64,000 bases of DNA from Serratia nevei (GTDB lineage: Bacteria > Pseudomonadota > Gammaproteobacteria > Enterobacterales > Enterobacteriaceae), in assembly GCF_037948395.1 (NCBI RefSeq), contig NZ_CP149940.1, forward strand, positions 1,488,001-1,552,000, written 5' to 3'. The translations under genes and the position numbers were made by a program. Of the stretch, positions 63,256-64,000 are shown piece by piece (positions within the stretch are counted from its first letter, which is position 1; each line of letters begins with the position of its first letter). The notes beneath the pieces were generated by a model. The model saw only the letters and a program-made list of their open reading frames with translations, was not told the origin of the DNA and ran no database searches.

Positions 63256-64000
63256 TCATGCCGCCGGCAGCGAGATCGCCTGATCGAAACTGGTGGGCGT
63301 CGCCATACGCCACATGCGGGCATAGAACTCGCTTTTGATCTCCGGCTGCAGCAGCGCGCCCGGCTCCAGGTAGTAATAGATATCGGCGTACACCTTGATC
63401 TCGGTCGGCGTGATGCGGCGCAGCATATGGTGCGAGGTCAGCTGCTCCGGGCGGCTGACGCCGGCCGCCGCCAGCATGTCCGCCAGCGCTTTCACCGTAT
63501 TTTGATGGAAGTGGTAGACGCGTTCCGCCTTGTTCGGCACCACCAGCGCCTTTTGCCGCAGCGGATCTTGCGTCGCCACGCCGGTCGGGCAGTGGTTGGT
63601 GTGGCAGCTTTGCGACTGGATGCAGCCGACGGCGAACATAAAGCCGCGCGCCGAGTTCACCCAGTCGGCGCCGAGCACCAGCACGCTGGCGATGTCGAAG
63701 GCGCTGATGATCTTGCCGCTGGCGCCTACCTTGATCTGGTCACGCAGGCCGCAGCCTACCAGCGTGTTATGCACGAACAGCAGCCCTTCGCGCAGCGGCA
63801 TGCCCATATAGTTGGAAAGCTCGAGCGGCGCGGCGCCGGTGCCGCCTTCCTTGCCGTCTACCACGATGAAATCCGGCAGGATGCGGGTGTGCAGCATCGC
63901 CTTGACGATGGCGACAAACTCCCACGGATGGCCGATGCACAACTTGAAACCGACCGGCTTGCCACCTGACAGCTCGCGCAGCTGCTGGATGAAATGCATC
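63256..64000 (-). CDS. FMN-binding glutamate synthase-like protein, C-terminal part (cut by window edge)
   Basis: The frame is open to the right window edge; about 248 residues of the C-terminus are present. KLCIGHPWEFVAIVKAM, FIVVDGKEGGTGAAPLELSNYMGMPL (FMN/TIM-barrel signature of GltB's synthase domain), KIISAFDIASVLVLGADWVNSARGFMFAVGCIQSQSCHTNHCPTGVATQ (Fe-S type cysteine cluster) are visible. Such stand-alone GltB-like proteins lack the amidotransferase domain; their reaction is unclear. The true start lies outside the window. Confidence 0.9.
   Translation of the reverse strand, partial: MHFIQQLRELSGGKPVGFKLCIGHPWEFVAIVKAMLHTRILPDFIVVDGKEGGTGAAPLELSNYMGMPLREGLLFVHNTLVGCGLRDQIKVGASGKIISAFDIASVLVLGADWVNSARGFMFAVGCIQSQSCHTNHCPTGVATQDPLRQKALVVPNKAERVYHFHQNTVKALADMLAAAGVSRPEQLTSHHMLRRITPTEIKVYADIYYYLEPGALLQPEIKSEFYARMWRMATPTSFDQAISLPAA

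Overview
The window is chromosomal DNA from a GC-rich member of the Enterobacterales, most likely Serratia (S. marcescens group). This is inferred from very close matches in remembered protein sequence to E. coli DinG, YbiB, RlmF, YbiO, GlnHPQ, YbiI, Dps, RhtA, OmpX, EcpA-E and BetTIBA, together with high GC and GC-rich codon use. No search was run. The gene order dinG - ybiB - ybiJ - rlmF - ybiO - glnQPH - ybiI - dps - rhtA - ompX follows the 18-min region of the E. coli chromosome as I recall it, with blocks of accessory genes inserted between the shared genes. No insertion sequence, prophage, CRISPR array, rRNA or tRNA was recognised.

Left part (1-16 kb): the start of an OmpC-type porin (cut by the window edge), a GST, a carboxymuconolactone decarboxylase/tautomerase pair, dinG, an Lrp-type regulator divergent from a DMT exporter, and the methylcitrate (propionate) cluster prpR-prpBCD. 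The cluster has a clear sigma-54 promoter and PrpR-type repeats but no prpE. It is followed by a LysE-type exporter, a divergent XRE regulator/MFS exporter pair, a PaiB-like protein and ybiB. The prp block and its neighbours separate dinG from ybiB.

Middle (16-38 kb): an M3-type peptidase, a beta carbonic anhydrase, a small AT-richer island with a HExxH protein coupled to a lipoprotein (candidate toxin/immunity pair), ybiJ-like, a flavin reductase, rlmF, a soluble PAS-PAS-MCP protein resembling BdlA, a TetR-GNAT-hydrolase operon with a perfect TetR-like palindrome, ybiO, glnHPQ with sigma-54 and NtrC sites, ybiI, dps with an OxyR-like site, a P-loop kinase, a YhcH-type protein, rhtA, ompX, and a nitrilase divergent from a LysR regulator.

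Right part (38-57 kb): the most unusual region. Two paralogous modules, each with a Tat-type molybdopterin oxidoreductase lipoprotein, a cytochrome b561 and a divergent two-component system, flank a ToxR-like membrane regulator and a complete E. coli common pilus operon (ecpABCDE, with a LuxR-type gene in the ecpR position). The first module carries a perfect CusR-type palindrome between its two divergent units. The second adds a MXKDX-repeat secreted peptide and a YkgB/RclC-like membrane protein. This suggests metal- or oxidant-responsive repair of envelope proteins around a surface-adhesin locus.

Right end (57-64 kb): the choline-to-glycine-betaine osmoprotection cluster betT / betIBA with a BetI palindrome and an interspersed palindromic repeat between betB and betA, then the C-terminal part of a glutamate-synthase-like FMN protein cut by the window edge.
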